A stretch of 64,000 nucleotides of DNA, taken from Latrodectus hesperus (taxonomy: Eukaryota > Arthropoda > Arachnida > Araneae > Theridiidae). The translations under genes were made by a program, and so were the position numbers. This document shows positions 52,602 through 62,614 of the stretch, one piece after another. Numbering within the stretch: position 1 is the stretch's first letter; each line of letters begins with the position of its first letter. The notes under the pieces are model-generated. The model did no database searches. It was not told the origin of the DNA and worked only from the letters and a program-made list of their open reading frames with translations. The DNA is taken from assembly GCA_037975125.1 (NCBI GenBank), contig CM075858.1, positions 69,402,542 to 69,466,541 of the forward strand. Direction: 5' to 3'.

Positions 52602-55319
52602 CTATTTACATTTATCTCTTTCCTTAAGAAAATATCTCGCTATTGGTCTATATTTGCAGTCTTCTGCAAGATATTGATATTTAAAAATTTCGTTGAAGTT
52701 TGCTGCTTCACAGTTCTGAGCTTTTTCAAAAAATTTATTATTTAACTTTCTTATATGTTCGGCTAGATCGTCTATTTTTAAATCTTTAGCTATATTTTTA
52801 TTTCTGATAAAGTATGGGGCGTTTGTAATTTTTCTTAATATTTTGTACTGAAAACTATTAATTTTCCTTTTATCCATTTTGTTGTTAAAGTTCCATACTG
52901 GGGATGCATATGTTATAATTGGTCTTATCATTGAAATGTATAGAAGTCTTTTAAATTTGAGCGAAAGGTTTGATTTTTCACCTATAATTGCTTTTAAACA
53001 CCCATAAGCTTGTGTGGCCTTAGTGATCACATTGTTTATATGTTTTGTCCATTTCAAGTCACTCGTTAATGTAATACCCAGATATTTAGCAGAGTATACT
53101 TTTGGTATTTCTCTGCCAAATAAGATTAGTCCATTTTTATTCCGGTGTTTGAATTTATTTCTCCTATTTCTTTTAAACAGAATCAGTTGTGATTTTTCTG
53201 CATTTATTTTAATTCTCCAATAGTTGCACCAGTTTTCTATATTATAGAGCGAAGATTGTAGTTTTTGTATTGCATAATTAGGGTTACTTGATTCAGCCAA
53301 AATGGCCGTGTCATCAGCGTAAAAAGCAATTTTTGTTGTTTCATCCATGGGGAAGTCATATGTGAAGAATAAGTATAGTATCGGCCCAAGGATGCTTCCC
53401 TGGGGTACACCAGCATTTATTTTTCGCGTTAGTGATTTTTGGTTATTTTGCGTGACTTGAAAATATCTATCTGTTAAGTATGAATTTAGTAGCAAGATGA
53501 TATCTGAGTCCATATTGATATTGATTAATTTTTGAATAAGTCCTTTGTGCCAAACTCTATCAAACGCTTTTGATACGTCGAGCATTACCATGGCAGTGTA
53601 TAAATTTTTGTGTAGATTGTCACCAATAATTTCTATTATTCTAGTAAGTTGTTTAACCGTCGATAGATTTTTCCTGAATCCATACTGTTGATTTGGTAGC
53701 AAATGAAAGTAGGGTTTGATTCTGTTATAAATAATTTTTTCAAATATTTTACCTATTATGGGTAGTAAGCTTATAGGTCTATAATTTTCTGCTTTTCTGG
53801 GATCTTTGCCTGGTTTGGGAAATAATATTATGTCAGCAATTTTCCAGATTGTAGGGAAGTAGCAGTATTTTAGACAGTCATTAAAAATATTTACGAGTTT
53901 TGATAGATAATCTTTTGGTAAGTATTTTATCATAGAGTTGGAGATTTTATCTCCTCCTGGTGCCTTTTTGGTTTTTAGCTTCTTAACAATTTCTATTAAC
54001 TCTTCTACGTCTGTAGGATTTATTGTTGCTTTTGGTTGATTATTATTTATAAAATTGTCCACGTTATGTTCAACATTTTTAGTAAAAGTATTGTTTGTAT
54101 CCGGATTTGGATTAAATTGGCTGTATAACGAGTTTGAGAAAATTTCAAGTTTTTCTTCATTTGAGTAAACATGACCGTTTTGACCTTGAAGCCTGTTATT
54201 TTGAGTTTTCTTCCTTTTAAGTTGCCTGGCAAAAGTCCAAATAGAGTTGTTTTCTGTTGTCAGTTTTTCGACTTTTTGTTTCCAGTTTTCATTTCTGATT
54301 TCGTCACAAAGTTTTTTAATTTGTTTATTCAATTTATTCACTTTAGTTTTGTAGTGAGGGTTAAGGGTTTTTTGATATATTCTTCTAGTTCTGTTTCTTT
54401 CTTTTATTATTTCTCTTACATTGCTGGGAAGCCTTAGATAATTTTTATGATATTTTACTGTTATGGTTGCTGTATTTTTTGCATTTACTATGTTTTCAGT
54501 GAATATTCTTATATCCTCCGAGATTTTATTTTGCATATTTATATGTGTTTGATGGTATTCTTCATTGTTGTTCCAGTATTGATCCTGTAGAATGTTGTAG
54601 TATAGTTGCCAGTTTGTTCTGTACAGATATTTTTGCTCAATTATTTTATTTATTCCCAGACATCCAATAACTGGGAGGTGGTCTGAGGATAGTTCATTTA
54701 ATGTATTAGCTGAAAGTGGTATTTGGCTATTGTTTAGAAAGATGTCTAATATATCTCCTTTATTTCTATAGTCAAAATGCGTTGGTTCTATTGGTGCTAC
54801 TATTGTATAGTTATAGTTTTGTGCAGCGTTTAATATTGTGGTTCCATTTTGATTAGTAATTTTACATCCCCAGTGTATATTTTTACTATTTAGATCTCCA
54901 CCTATGATGGTTGGAAAATTGGTTGAAAATATATCAATAACGTTCTGTGAAGTTAGTATGTGCTGAGGTCTATTATAAATGCTCGTAAATTTGATATTTA
55001 TTTTGGGTTTAAAGGTGACAATTATAGAAGTTTCTTCATAACCATTATTATTATTGTTGCTGTAAATCGTTGAGTTTAATGATCTTTTAATTGCTATGGC
55101 TGTTCCACCTCCTTTGTGGTGAGCTCTATCAGTTCTATATACGTTGTAATTTGGTATGTTGAATTTGATTGCAGGCGTTAGATGCGTCTCCGTGAGTAAG
55201 ATTATGTCAATGTTATATTGATCCAGGAAGTTTATGAGTTCTTGCGTCTTTGGTTTAATGCTTTGTGCATTCCAAGTTGCCACTGTGAGTGGGCTAAAGC
55301 TTTGTTGGTTGTTACTCAT
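52602..55319 (-). CDS. LINE ORF2: APE endonuclease and reverse transcriptase (905 aa)
   Basis: The enzyme that nicks target DNA and primes reverse transcription of the element RNA in the nucleus. Endonuclease about 12-220: TWNAQS (N17), LLTETHL (E44), IIGGDLN (D142, N144), GDILDIF (D192), SSDHLPVIG (D213, H214). Reverse transcriptase about 440-790: NYRPISLLP (512-520), AMVMLDVSKAFDRVWH (first catalytic Asp 581), AGVPQGSILGPIL (636-648), FYADDTAIL (catalytic pair 669-670), then KYLGITL. The C-terminal part (RPIITYASPVWN and on) is the usual thumb region. No RNase H. The length is normal for Jockey-type ORF2, all named residues are present and there are no stops. Its ATG lies inside the last codons of ORF1 (8-nt overlap, ATGAGTAA), suggesting translation by re-initiation. 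Confidence 0.95.
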   Translation of the reverse strand: MSNNQQSFSPLTVATWNAQSIKPKTQELINFLDQYNIDIILLTETHLTPAIKFNIPNYNVYRTDRAHHKGGGTAIAIKRSLNSTIYSNNNNNGYEETSIIVTFKPKINIKFTSIYNRPQHILTSQNVIDIFSTNFPTIIGGDLNSKNIHWGCKITNQNGTTILNAAQNYNYTIVAPIEPTHFDYRNKGDILDIFLNNSQIPLSANTLNELSSDHLPVIGCLGINKIIEQKYLYRTNWQLYYNILQDQYWNNNEEYHQTHINMQNKISEDIRIFTENIVNAKNTATITVKYHKNYLRLPSNVREIIKERNRTRRIYQKTLNPHYKTKVNKLNKQIKKLCDEIRNENWKQKVEKLTTENNSIWTFARQLKRKKTQNNRLQGQNGHVYSNEEKLEIFSNSLYSQFNPNPDTNNTFTKNVEHNVDNFINNNQPKATINPTDVEELIEIVKKLKTKKAPGGDKISNSMIKYLPKDYLSKLVNIFNDCLKYCYFPTIWKIADIILFPKPGKDPRKAENYRPISLLPIIGKIFEKIIYNRIKPYFHLLPNQQYGFRKNLSTVKQLTRIIEIIGDNLHKNLYTAMVMLDVSKAFDRVWHKGLIQKLININMDSDIILLLNSYLTDRYFQVTQNNQKSLTRKINAGVPQGSILGPILYLFFTYDFPMDETTKIAFYADDTAILAESSNPNYAIQKLQSSLYNIENWCNYWRIKINAEKSQLILFKRNRRNKFKHRNKNGLILFGREIPKVYSAKYLGITLTSDLKWTKHINNVITKATQAYGCLKAIIGEKSNLSLKFKRLLYISMIRPIITYASPVWNFNNKMDKRKINSFQYKILRKITNAPYFIRNKNIAKDLKIDDLAEHIRKLNNKFFEKAQNCEAANFNEIFKYQYLAEDCKYRPIARYFLKERDKCK

Positions 55320-56802
55320 TATTTGCTGTTATTGTTCCATTTTGTTGGGCCTCCATGGCCTCGTTAAATTTTTTCAATTGAGCAGTTAATTCTAGGATTC
55401 CTGAATTTTGCACATAATTTACTAGTAATTTTAGCTCATTTGCAATTGATTTTGCTTCATTTATTGATTCCTTTGTTTTAACTATTGTGTCGTTTTCTTG
55501 AACCAGTACATTTGCGTATGTTAGTTTGGGGTTTGAACTGGGTACAATTGTACTTTTTATATGTGCATTTAGATTTTGTTTTCCTTTTATTTTGGGGAAT
55601 TTATTACATCCCCTGAAACTAGCAGGATGGGCTTCGCCACAGTTGGCGCATTTCGCAGGTGTGGTAGTCGGCTTAGGACAATTTGAATGGTGATGGTCCC
55701 CTGCACATTTCACACACTTGAAATTGTGGTGACATGAGGTTTGTGCATGAAAGAAGCCTTGGCATCTAAAGCACTGCGTTACTCCTTTTCTTCCTTTGTA
55801 TGTTTCTATTTTAACCGCTAGGTTAAATATGTGAGACATATTGTAAATGTCTTTTGATTTGTCATTTTTAGGGAGGGTAACAATGTATAGAGGTAAGTTG
55901 ATTTTATTCCCGTCAACTTTTTTGGTCATCTGGGTAACATTGATTATTTGAAACCCCTCTTGGATTAATTCTTGAGTTATTTCTTCTGCATCATAGTATG
56001 GCGGAAGGTTGCGTATGACTATTTTTAGATTCTTGTCTTCTGGGAGGACAAAAGTATGGTAGGTGGTTTTTATTTCGTCTAAAGCTGAGGTGACTTTTCT
56101 ATGTGTTTCGGCATTATCCACTTTTAATGTTAAAATTTCAGTTCCCATCATTTTTCCTTTGTAACCTGATATATTTTTTGATTTGAAGAGTTCCTGTAGA
56201 TTTTTCCAATTAATTGTTTGGTCTTTTATCACTATTGGTGGTATTTTAGTGTTCTTTTTGGCTGGTTGGAAGTTTTGAGCATCACTCATTTCATTGTTAT
56301 TATCTGTGACTTCATTAGATTTTTTGTTAGAGACATTAATTTTTTCCTCAATTTTTCTTTTGATGGCTAACTTAGGTTTTAAGGTTTTAACAGTTTGGCT
56401 AAGTTCCGGGTAGTCTTCATTTTCTGATACAATTTCGACATCATCGCAGTCGCTTAGGACTTCAAATCGATTATTAGTTGTAACAGAGAATGGCGGTGGC
56501 GCATTTACATTAGTTTTTGGAGTATCCCTATATTTCGAGGTTTTCTCCCTTTGGTAACTCGCAAGGAGCTCAGTTAATTTCGTCAGCTCGATGCTGTGTA
56601 TTCGCAGTAGTTCTATTTCACTGTCCGTAAGTTCCTCATTACTAATCTTCTGAATATATTCGGAAGTTAGTCTAATTTTATAGCTGATGGCCCTCATCCC
56701 GATTTCAGAGTCATGTGAACTTAAGTCCGTAGCCTGAGGGGGAGGGTTTGGAGGTGAAACCTCCATCTGTCCGGTGGACTCCGAAGAGTCCATGCAGTCC
56801 AA
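55312..56802 (-). CDS. LINE ORF1: gag-like nucleic-acid-binding protein (496 aa)
   Basis: RNA-binding partner of ORF2 that packages the element RNA. Order: an acidic/polar N-terminus with a Pro-rich patch (17-23), a helical heptad-like stretch at about 50-90, a basic region (about 142-185), a folded part about 190-335 containing IVIRNLPPYYDAEEI (RRM-like PRE_C2HC type), then three zinc knuckles: C344-x2-C347-x4-H352-x4-C357, C363-x2-C366-x4-H371-x3-C375, C385-x2-C388-x3-H392-x6-C399. This triple-knuckle gag is typical of Jockey-like and related insect and arachnid LINEs. The first ATG is taken as the start; the next in-frame ATG is three codons later. The frame is unbroken. Confidence 0.93.
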   Translation of the reverse strand: MDCMDSSESTGQMEVSPPNPPPQATDLSSHDSEIGMRAISYKIRLTSEYIQKISNEELTDSEIELLRIHSIELTKLTELLASYQREKTSKYRDTPKTNVNAPPPFSVTTNNRFEVLSDCDDVEIVSENEDYPELSQTVKTLKPKLAIKRKIEEKINVSNKKSNEVTDNNNEMSDAQNFQPAKKNTKIPPIVIKDQTINWKNLQELFKSKNISGYKGKMMGTEILTLKVDNAETHRKVTSALDEIKTTYHTFVLPEDKNLKIVIRNLPPYYDAEEITQELIQEGFQIINVTQMTKKVDGNKINLPLYIVTLPKNDKSKDIYNMSHIFNLAVKIETYKGRKGVTQCFRCQGFFHAQTSCHHNFKCVKCAGDHHHSNCPKPTTTPAKCANCGEAHPASFRGCNKFPKIKGKQNLNAHIKSTIVPSSNPKLTYANVLVQENDTIVKTKESINEAKSIANELKLLVNYVQNSGILELTAQLKKFNEAMEAQQNGTITANNE

Positions 56803-57039
56803 GTCAAAACACTAGAAAACTTGCCCCTTGTGTTGGCACCGTAAGGTATCCGGGGACTTATACTTACAAAAGTCACTCTCTCCGTTGATGATGATCTTTG
56901 AGAAGCTTGAATAAGATGCCTCTAAGAAAGACAGTCTAGAGCCTCCCGAAAGAGTCCCTGTCTCAACTTCCCCCGTTGACGACTTCGCATACCCGCTTGG
57001 TATTTTATAGGTTTCCTAAGCTGAATATCTGGCGACCGG

Positions 57040-57417
57040 CGTTCTGTGATTGGTTTCTTGACTCTGTCACATGCAAATTTATTGCGTTCGCCCAGATCGT
57101 GTTTTATTGGCCGGTTTTCAGAACTCTTTTTGTGTTTGCAGAACACGTCCGTTTTTAGACATATCGGTACCGTTTCAACGCTATTTAGGGTTTTCGCATG
57201 TGCTGAACATTTTGCGATGGTAAAAAGTAGACGTTGCCTTTCGAAAATTTCGAGTTTCTGTCACTATAACTGTAACCGCGAGGGCCACTGTGTTGCCATT
57301 CACAGAATCTCGAGCACATATCTCAAAAGAACTATATTTGAAATATCATCTTGATCGGTTAAATAGAATGGACGCTAGAAGTGCAGATGTTGGCAAAGTT
57401 TTTATATTATCACCCTG
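57040..57417. repeat. right TIR of mariner-like element
   Basis: Inverted counterpart of 47,502-47,583 plus 50,867-51,150. It is uninterrupted here, so it shows the P-like element's target before insertion. The match fades toward 57,040. Confidence 0.88.
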
Positions 57418-57419
57418 TA

Positions 57420-57502
<83 letters not shown>
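57418..57502. repeat. (TA)n microsatellite right of the mariner
   Basis: TA repeat, with one TATTTATA interruption at its left, directly after CACCCTG at 57,411-57,417. Followed by unit B sequence. Confidence 0.95.
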
Positions 57503-57505
<3 letters not shown>

Positions 57506-58650
57506 TAGAATAGTCTGAAGGGAGGAAGGAATAGAGCAATTTTTACCGTAAATTGTTTTTCGTGAGTCTCTTTTCAAGGTAACTTAATTTATCTTAGTCG
57601 ATACTATATGGAACAATTTTTTTTTTTTAAAAATAAATTTGCTAATATTTATTTGAGATAATTTTAAAATTGTTTCTATTTAGGGATTTTTAAAATAGCT
57701 ATTTAAATTAAAAATGTCAGTAAAAAATTTCTCTAGTTTTATGTAAATTCTAGTTTTTGTTGCGACTTTATTTACTTGCTCACACTGTTATTGCTCTTTA
57801 CCTCAAATAGATAAGACGAATGGAAATGATTTCAGTTTTTATTATTGACAATTTCAGACGTGTTTTATAATATTAAAAAAAGTAGTTGTTACATGCAATA
57901 AAAGAAAATTTTTACCAATGAAGATATTTATAAGAAAAATCTCTAATGAAATTTATTGCTGTAGAAGTACGTTCCTGTATTTTCGTTCATTGCTTTGATA
58001 TGTAATTTTCTAGTAATTAGTAATTGTTTCAGTATTGATATGAACTTAGCCGTTAATATATTATATTAAAATCTAAATAGAATAACATGCATGTCATTTC
58101 TTTCACATTACGCTCTTCCTGAAAAATATTTTTTTAAGGAATACCATCTATTTTGTAATATATGACTTCAATATTATAAATAATTTCTGTGAGCATATCA
58201 AATCACATAAATATATTAGATCAGTTACTATTGAGGGAATAAACAAAAAATAAAACGAAAATTGTGTCGATTACGCAAATTAATAACTTAATAATACTTA
58301 CGTTGTAAAATAATTTATATTTTTAATTAATATTTAAGAATTGGTAGCTATATTTAATATTAAAAATAAATTTTTTTAGTGATATGAATATCAGTAAGTA
58401 AAACGTTGATTATTTTAGTGAAGACTATAGTAAATTTTTACATTTTTCCGTTAGTGTGTTGATTACAGGCAACAGGATTTATGTACTGAATTAAGAAAAA
58501 TTCTAAATATAAAGTTAATAAAAAATGATAATTATAATATTATAATAGCAATGAAATCTCAACACTTTCTTACCGATATCATAAATTCAAAGTGAAAATT
58601 TCAAATTTATAATCAAATCGAAAGCATATTTTATAACGGAATTGGTCCTT
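57503..58650. repeat. tandem repeat unit B, right part
   Basis: Resumes homology to unit A after the insertions: GTTTAGAATAGTCTGA corresponds to GTTCCGAATATTCTGA at about 45,392; the GTGAGTCTC block near 57,560 to 45,453; and GATTACAGGCAACAGG near 58,463 to 45,888. No coding content was recognised. Confidence 0.7.
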
Positions 58651-59023
58651 CAAGATTTAAGGGAATAATCCAAAGAAATCTTAAAACTTTAATAAAAGGG
58701 CTTGAAAAATAATTTAAAATTAATCCAGTTCTTAATATCTGATTTATGCATAGTTTGTAAAAATATTTTACTTATTACTTTTAAATAAAGAAAAATCAAA
58801 TTAAATGACATGTAGAATAATTAAGCTAAAATAACTATCTTCAAAATGTTTCTCGTTTTCTCAAAAAAAAAAATGAAGCTTTTAATTCTGTATCTTAAAT
58901 TTAATATCCCTTATATTAAAACAGTTTTATATTTGATAAGAATACTATAAAATTCCGATACTTTTTTGTATTACTTATAAGGATAAATTCGGTTATTTGT
59001 TTTCATGTTATTTAAATATCCTC
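58651..59023. repeat. tandem repeat unit C, left part (cut by LTR element)
   Basis: Starts like units A and B (AAGGGAATAATCCAAAGAAA) and keeps the GATAAGAATACTATAAAATT block at 58,935. It is interrupted at 59,024 by the 3' LTR of a Ty3-type element; the rest presumably lies beyond 64,000. Confidence 0.7.
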
Positions 59024-59299
59024 TGTAGCGTGTAGCATGTAGCTGGTTTAATAGGAACAAAGAAATAGGTTCCTTAAATAGCTCAAAATATTTTATTACA
59101 ATTTTAGGTACAATTTGAGCACAACACAGATACACACAGATACTACAAATAATACTAAATAACAACTAAAACATTTAACTTTGAAGAAAAAAATAAACAT
59201 GAGAGTCATATGGACATGTCTCATACCGTCGGTTGTTGGAGAGGGACTGCCTTCTCGTTGACGATGCCATGGGTGGTGCTGCAGATAGAGGGCGCTACA
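59024..59299 (-). repeat. 3' LTR, 276 bp
   Basis: In element orientation it runs from TGTAGCGCC to GCTACA, so the ends form the inverted hexamer TGTAGC/GCTACA with the usual TG...CA. Its start is next to a polypurine tract. An AATAAA on the minus strand at 59,092-59,097 is a likely poly(A) signal. The 5' LTR partner is not in view, so the ends are inferred from the TG/CA rule and the polypurine tract. Confidence 0.82.
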
Positions 59300-62200
59300 G
59301 ACTCCCCCTCTGGCTCCGCCGACGTCCCGGCAAGGAGACAGGATTGAGATTAGGAAGCTGCTGAGGGTGTCGACGTGGTCTACCTCTACTTTTCAAAGGG
59401 AAAACGGGACCGTTATCTCTAGATGATTGTTGATAAGGCATCAACATACTAGTATGATAAGTACCGAGTACTTGATCAGGGGCAGCAGGGTCTGCAACAT
59501 CATATGTATTTGGTGATCTATTTGTTAGGATAATATAAGGTTCTTCACGTTTGGGCATGAATTTCTTAGTTGTTTTGGTCTTAGACTTGCTTATGGGATG
59601 TAAAGTGATCCAAACTTTATCACCAGGTTGATAATAAGCGGGTCTATGCTTCTTGTCGAAGTACTCCTTTCTTGCATCTTGTTTTTGTTCTACACGTTCT
59701 CTAATTAATGGTGTAAGACGTGCAAATTCTTTCAAATAAGGTGTTATCTCTGCGACGAAGTTATCGTTATCAATGACAGCTCTTATATCATGCTTGACAT
59801 CATCTGTGGTTCGAAGCTCTCTTCCGAACTGAAGGTAAGCTGCCGTATGACCTGTAGAATCACATTTTGCAGTGTTTAAAGCAAAACGTATCATGGGTAG
59901 TTTGTCCTCCCAAGTATCATGTGAATCACCAACTAGAATTGCTAATTTGGGTTTTAGGTCTCGATTTTTTCGTTCAGCAGGGTTTGCTTGAGGATGGTAT
60001 AACGGTATAAGATCTTGCTTAATACCCAGGATTTTACAAGTTTGTTGCATTACAGCACTGACGAACTGTACGCCATTGTCACTGATTACCCTTCTAGGTA
60101 GGCCATAGCGTAAGAAGACTTCTTCTATCAATATTTTAGAGCAATTGATAGCTGTAGCATCTTTTAAGGCAAAAAGTTCGACCCATCGTGTACTTGTATC
60201 TTCAACAAGAAAAATCCATTTTTTTCCAGTTGGGGTCTCTGGGAGAGGGCCAAACAAGTCTATTGCCAGCGTCTCAAATCTTTGTGAGTAAATAGGCGTT
60301 CTGAGTAATCCAGCAGGTTTCTGGTTGTTAGATTTGTACCGATTACATTCAGCACAATCTTTCACGTATTCGGCGATAAACTTTCTCATGCCAGGAAAGA
60401 AATACCTAGAAGCAATTTTATGATACGTATTCTCAGCTCCACAATGTCCTGCAGTGGGAGTATCATGATATTGCTGTAGGACACGTTCTCGCTCGTGACA
60501 AGGGACAACTAACTGTGCTTCTTCTGACTCTGTTTCAGGCGAATATCGATACAGTATTCCCTGATTCATCAGATACCCTCTACTAGTCCAATTTACATAG
60601 TTTTCATCTTTCCGACCACTTTCAAAGCACTCTATTATCTTTCTCACATCCTCATCCTTCAATTGTTCTTCACGAATATCTTTAGATTTCCTGGATGGCA
60701 AATCTATGGAAATAGTGTTCAAGTTACAAACAAATTTGTCCTCTTTATCAACTGGTCTGGACAGAAGATCTGCAATTACATTAGATTTTCCTGGAGTGTA
60801 AAGAATTTTCGGATGATAGGACTGGATTTGAAGAGCCCATCGAGCTAAGCGTCCGGATGGCGATTTAATACTCATAAGCCACTTCAAGGGTTGGTGATCA
60901 GATGCAATAATAATTTCTTGATTTTCCACATAGCCACGGAACTTTTCAAGTGCCCATACCACAGCTAATGCTTCTCTTTCAGTAGTTGAATAATTTCTTT
61001 CTGCTGAACTGAGCAATCGACTGGCATACTCAATCACATGTTCTTCCGGTCTTTCTCCTTGGATAAGGACTGCTCCTAGAGCGTAATTACTAGCATCAGT
61101 TCTTATGAGGAATGGTTTAGATCCATCTGGCTGAGACAACACAGGTGGTGAAATCAGCCGTCTTTTTAACTCATCAAATGCTTTCTGTTCGGTATCACCC
61201 CATGTCCATTGTTTATTCTTTTTTGTTAAGTCACTAAGGGGTCTAGCAACTTCAGAAAAATGGGGAACATATCTCCGAAACCAGGAACAAGTCTGTAGGA
61301 AGGACTGAACTTCTTTAGCACATTTTGGTGTTGGAATTTTTTGAATAGAAGATACTTTGTCAGCATCCACTTCCACACCTTTTTCAGTTATCCAATGACC
61401 TAAATACTTCACTCTGTCACAAGAAAAATGACATTTGCTTCTGTTAGCATTCAGTTTAAATATAGAAAGTCTTTCAAACACTTTTCGTAAATCTGATAAA
61501 TGTTCATCAAAAGTTTCTGATAAGATAATGATATCGTCAAGGTATGACAATGCAAAAACATCTTTGAGACCAGATCTAAATTTATCAATGAGACGTTGAA
61601 AAGTTGCGGGTGCGTTGCGCAACCCAAAAGGCATACGTAAAAATTTAAAAGTTCCAAATGGACAGATGAATGCAGTCTTCTCTTGGTCCGATTCATGAAC
61701 TTTGACCTGATGATAACCAGATCTTAAGTCTATCGTAGACATGTATTTCGTCGACTTGGCTTCAGTCAATAAATCATCCATTCTAGGTAGTGGATAGTTA
61801 TCCGGAATAGTCGTTGAGTTTAACTTACGGTAATCAACACACAATCTGATGGTACCGTTCGGTTTAGGCACTAATACCACAGGACTTGCATAAGGAGATT
61901 CACATTCCTCAATTATTCCTTCTGTTAGTAAGGAATCTAGCTCTTTCTTCAACAACTCTTTCTTTGCAGGTGTCATTCTATATGGAGGTTCAGCAACAGG
62001 TAGGCTATTTCCAGTCTGTATTCTGTGTTCAATAAAAGGAGTAGGTTCTCCCCCTGGTTTGAAGTTATTTTCAAATTCTTCCAGCAATGAATTTAATTTG
62101 TGACGTTGTTCTCTTGTCAAGTGTTTTCCTTCATCATTTCTCAATTGCACAGAATTAGAGGTTCCTGAAATTTCAGCAGACATATCAGGCGAAGTTAATT

Positions 62201-62612
62201 TTTGCGACATTATTACTTTTGCAGCACTTACGGTTTCAGATGTTTCCTGATAAAATGGATAATGTCTGTGTGGATATTCACTAAAATGCCAAGTGCCATT
62301 CTGGATGTTAAGCACAATACCAGCAGCCTGGAGAAAGTCAGTGCCAAGCAATGTTCTATTACCTTTAGCATTTGGTAACGCAATAAATTTCATACGAACT
62401 TTCTTTCCTTCTACATTAAGATTCACGACTGTTGTCAAGGCTGGGACATTTCTTTCTTTACCATCAGCAAGTATCATTGTAATATTCTTCTTTTGAAATT
62501 TAAAACCTTTCTCTTTCAATAAACAAAAAAATCTCTCTCCCGCAATGGAATTTGATGCACCTGTGTCGGCACAAAAAGCTGCTTTTTCACCACAAACAGT
62601 TAAAAAATTGAG
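59295..62612 (-). CDS. Ty3-type pol: protease, RT, RNase H, integrase
   Basis: The frame is open from 62,612 to a TAG at 59,295-59,297, 1,105 residues, with no Met needed because it is entered by frameshift from gag. It begins with the protease, active site ADTGAS about 15 residues in (near 62,565), then LLGTDFL. Positions below count from the TTG at 62,519. Reverse transcriptase: VDYRKLN (228-234), catalytic STIDLRSGYH (D264) and SYLDDII (D328-329). RNase H: RTDAS (D475), TEREAL, ASDHQPL (D541). Integrase: zinc finger H685, H692, C722, C725; core AIDLFG (D754), ISDNG (D814), NPAERK (E849). A GPY/F-like C-terminal segment follows (YQPGDKVWI). All key residues are present. The stop codon lies inside the LTR. 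Confidence 0.95.
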   Translation of the reverse strand, partial: LNFLTVCGEKAAFCADTGASNSIAGERFFCLLKEKGFKFQKKNITMILADGKERNVPALTTVVNLNVEGKKVRMKFIALPNAKGNRTLLGTDFLQAAGIVLNIQNGTWHFSEYPHRHYPFYQETSETVSAAKVIMSQKLTSPDMSAEISGTSNSVQLRNDEGKHLTREQRHKLNSLLEEFENNFKPGGEPTPFIEHRIQTGNSLPVAEPPYRMTPAKKELLKKELDSLLTEGIIEECESPYASPVVLVPKPNGTIRLCVDYRKLNSTTIPDNYPLPRMDDLLTEAKSTKYMSTIDLRSGYHQVKVHESDQEKTAFICPFGTFKFLRMPFGLRNAPATFQRLIDKFRSGLKDVFALSYLDDIIILSETFDEHLSDLRKVFERLSIFKLNANRSKCHFSCDRVKYLGHWITEKGVEVDADKVSSIQKIPTPKCAKEVQSFLQTCSWFRRYVPHFSEVARPLSDLTKKNKQWTWGDTEQKAFDELKRRLISPPVLSQPDGSKPFLIRTDASNYALGAVLIQGERPEEHVIEYASRLLSSAERNYSTTEREALAVVWALEKFRGYVENQEIIIASDHQPLKWLMSIKSPSGRLARWALQIQSYHPKILYTPGKSNVIADLLSRPVDKEDKFVCNLNTISIDLPSRKSKDIREEQLKDEDVRKIIECFESGRKDENYVNWTSRGYLMNQGILYRYSPETESEEAQLVVPCHERERVLQQYHDTPTAGHCGAENTYHKIASRYFFPGMRKFIAEYVKDCAECNRYKSNNQKPAGLLRTPIYSQRFETLAIDLFGPLPETPTGKKWIFLVEDTSTRWVELFALKDATAINCSKILIEEVFLRYGLPRRVISDNGVQFVSAVMQQTCKILGIKQDLIPLYHPQANPAERKNRDLKPKLAILVGDSHDTWEDKLPMIRFALNTAKCDSTGHTAAYLQFGRELRTTDDVKHDIRAVIDNDNFVAEITPYLKEFARLTPLIRERVEQKQDARKEYFDKKHRPAYYQPGDKVWITLHPISKSKTKTTKKFMPKREEPYIILTNRSPNTYDVADPAAPDQVLGTYHTSMLMPYQQSSRDNGPVFPLKSRGRPRRHPQQLPNLNPVSLPGRRRSQRGSL
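59300..59311 (-). promoter_or_regulatory. polypurine tract for plus-strand priming
   Basis: Minus strand reads AGAGGGGGAGTC directly before the LTR's TG. A purine run at this place primes plus-strand DNA synthesis in LTR elements. It is also coding: it encodes the last pol residues. Confidence 0.75.
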
Positions 62613-62614
62613 CT
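62600..62614 (-). promoter_or_regulatory. gag-pol -1 frameshift window
   Basis: The gag frame ends in TCA ATT TTT TAA. The pol frame (-1) is closed by a TAG just upstream (62,613-62,615) and open from 62,612. The ribosome must therefore change frame within about 13 nt containing six T. A one-base backward slip of a P-site UUU tRNA while UAA occupies the A site would give UUU then UUA in the pol frame. The heptamer is not a classic X-XXY-YYZ site, so the mechanism is inferred. Confidence 0.7.

Larger units (their letters stand above)
52480..57000 (-). mobile_element. Jockey-type LINE, apparently full-length
   Basis: Non-LTR retrotransposon on the minus strand with both ORFs open and overlapping. 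The 5' UTR lies right of 56,802 and the 3' UTR left of 52,602. Exact ends could not be fixed, because no target-site duplication was recognised: the left limit is between the mariner transposase start (52,248) and 52,602, the right limit between 56,802 and the mariner inverted repeat (about 57,040). No poly(A) run is seen at the 3' side. An ORF1 gag with three zinc knuckles, endonuclease plus reverse transcriptase and absence of RNase H place it with the Jockey clade. Confidence 0.85.

Noticed and set aside
56922..57354. ORFs spanning the right mariner inverted repeat
   Set aside because: Also present in the left arm (50,809-51,066) because of the inverted repeat; no protein motif.
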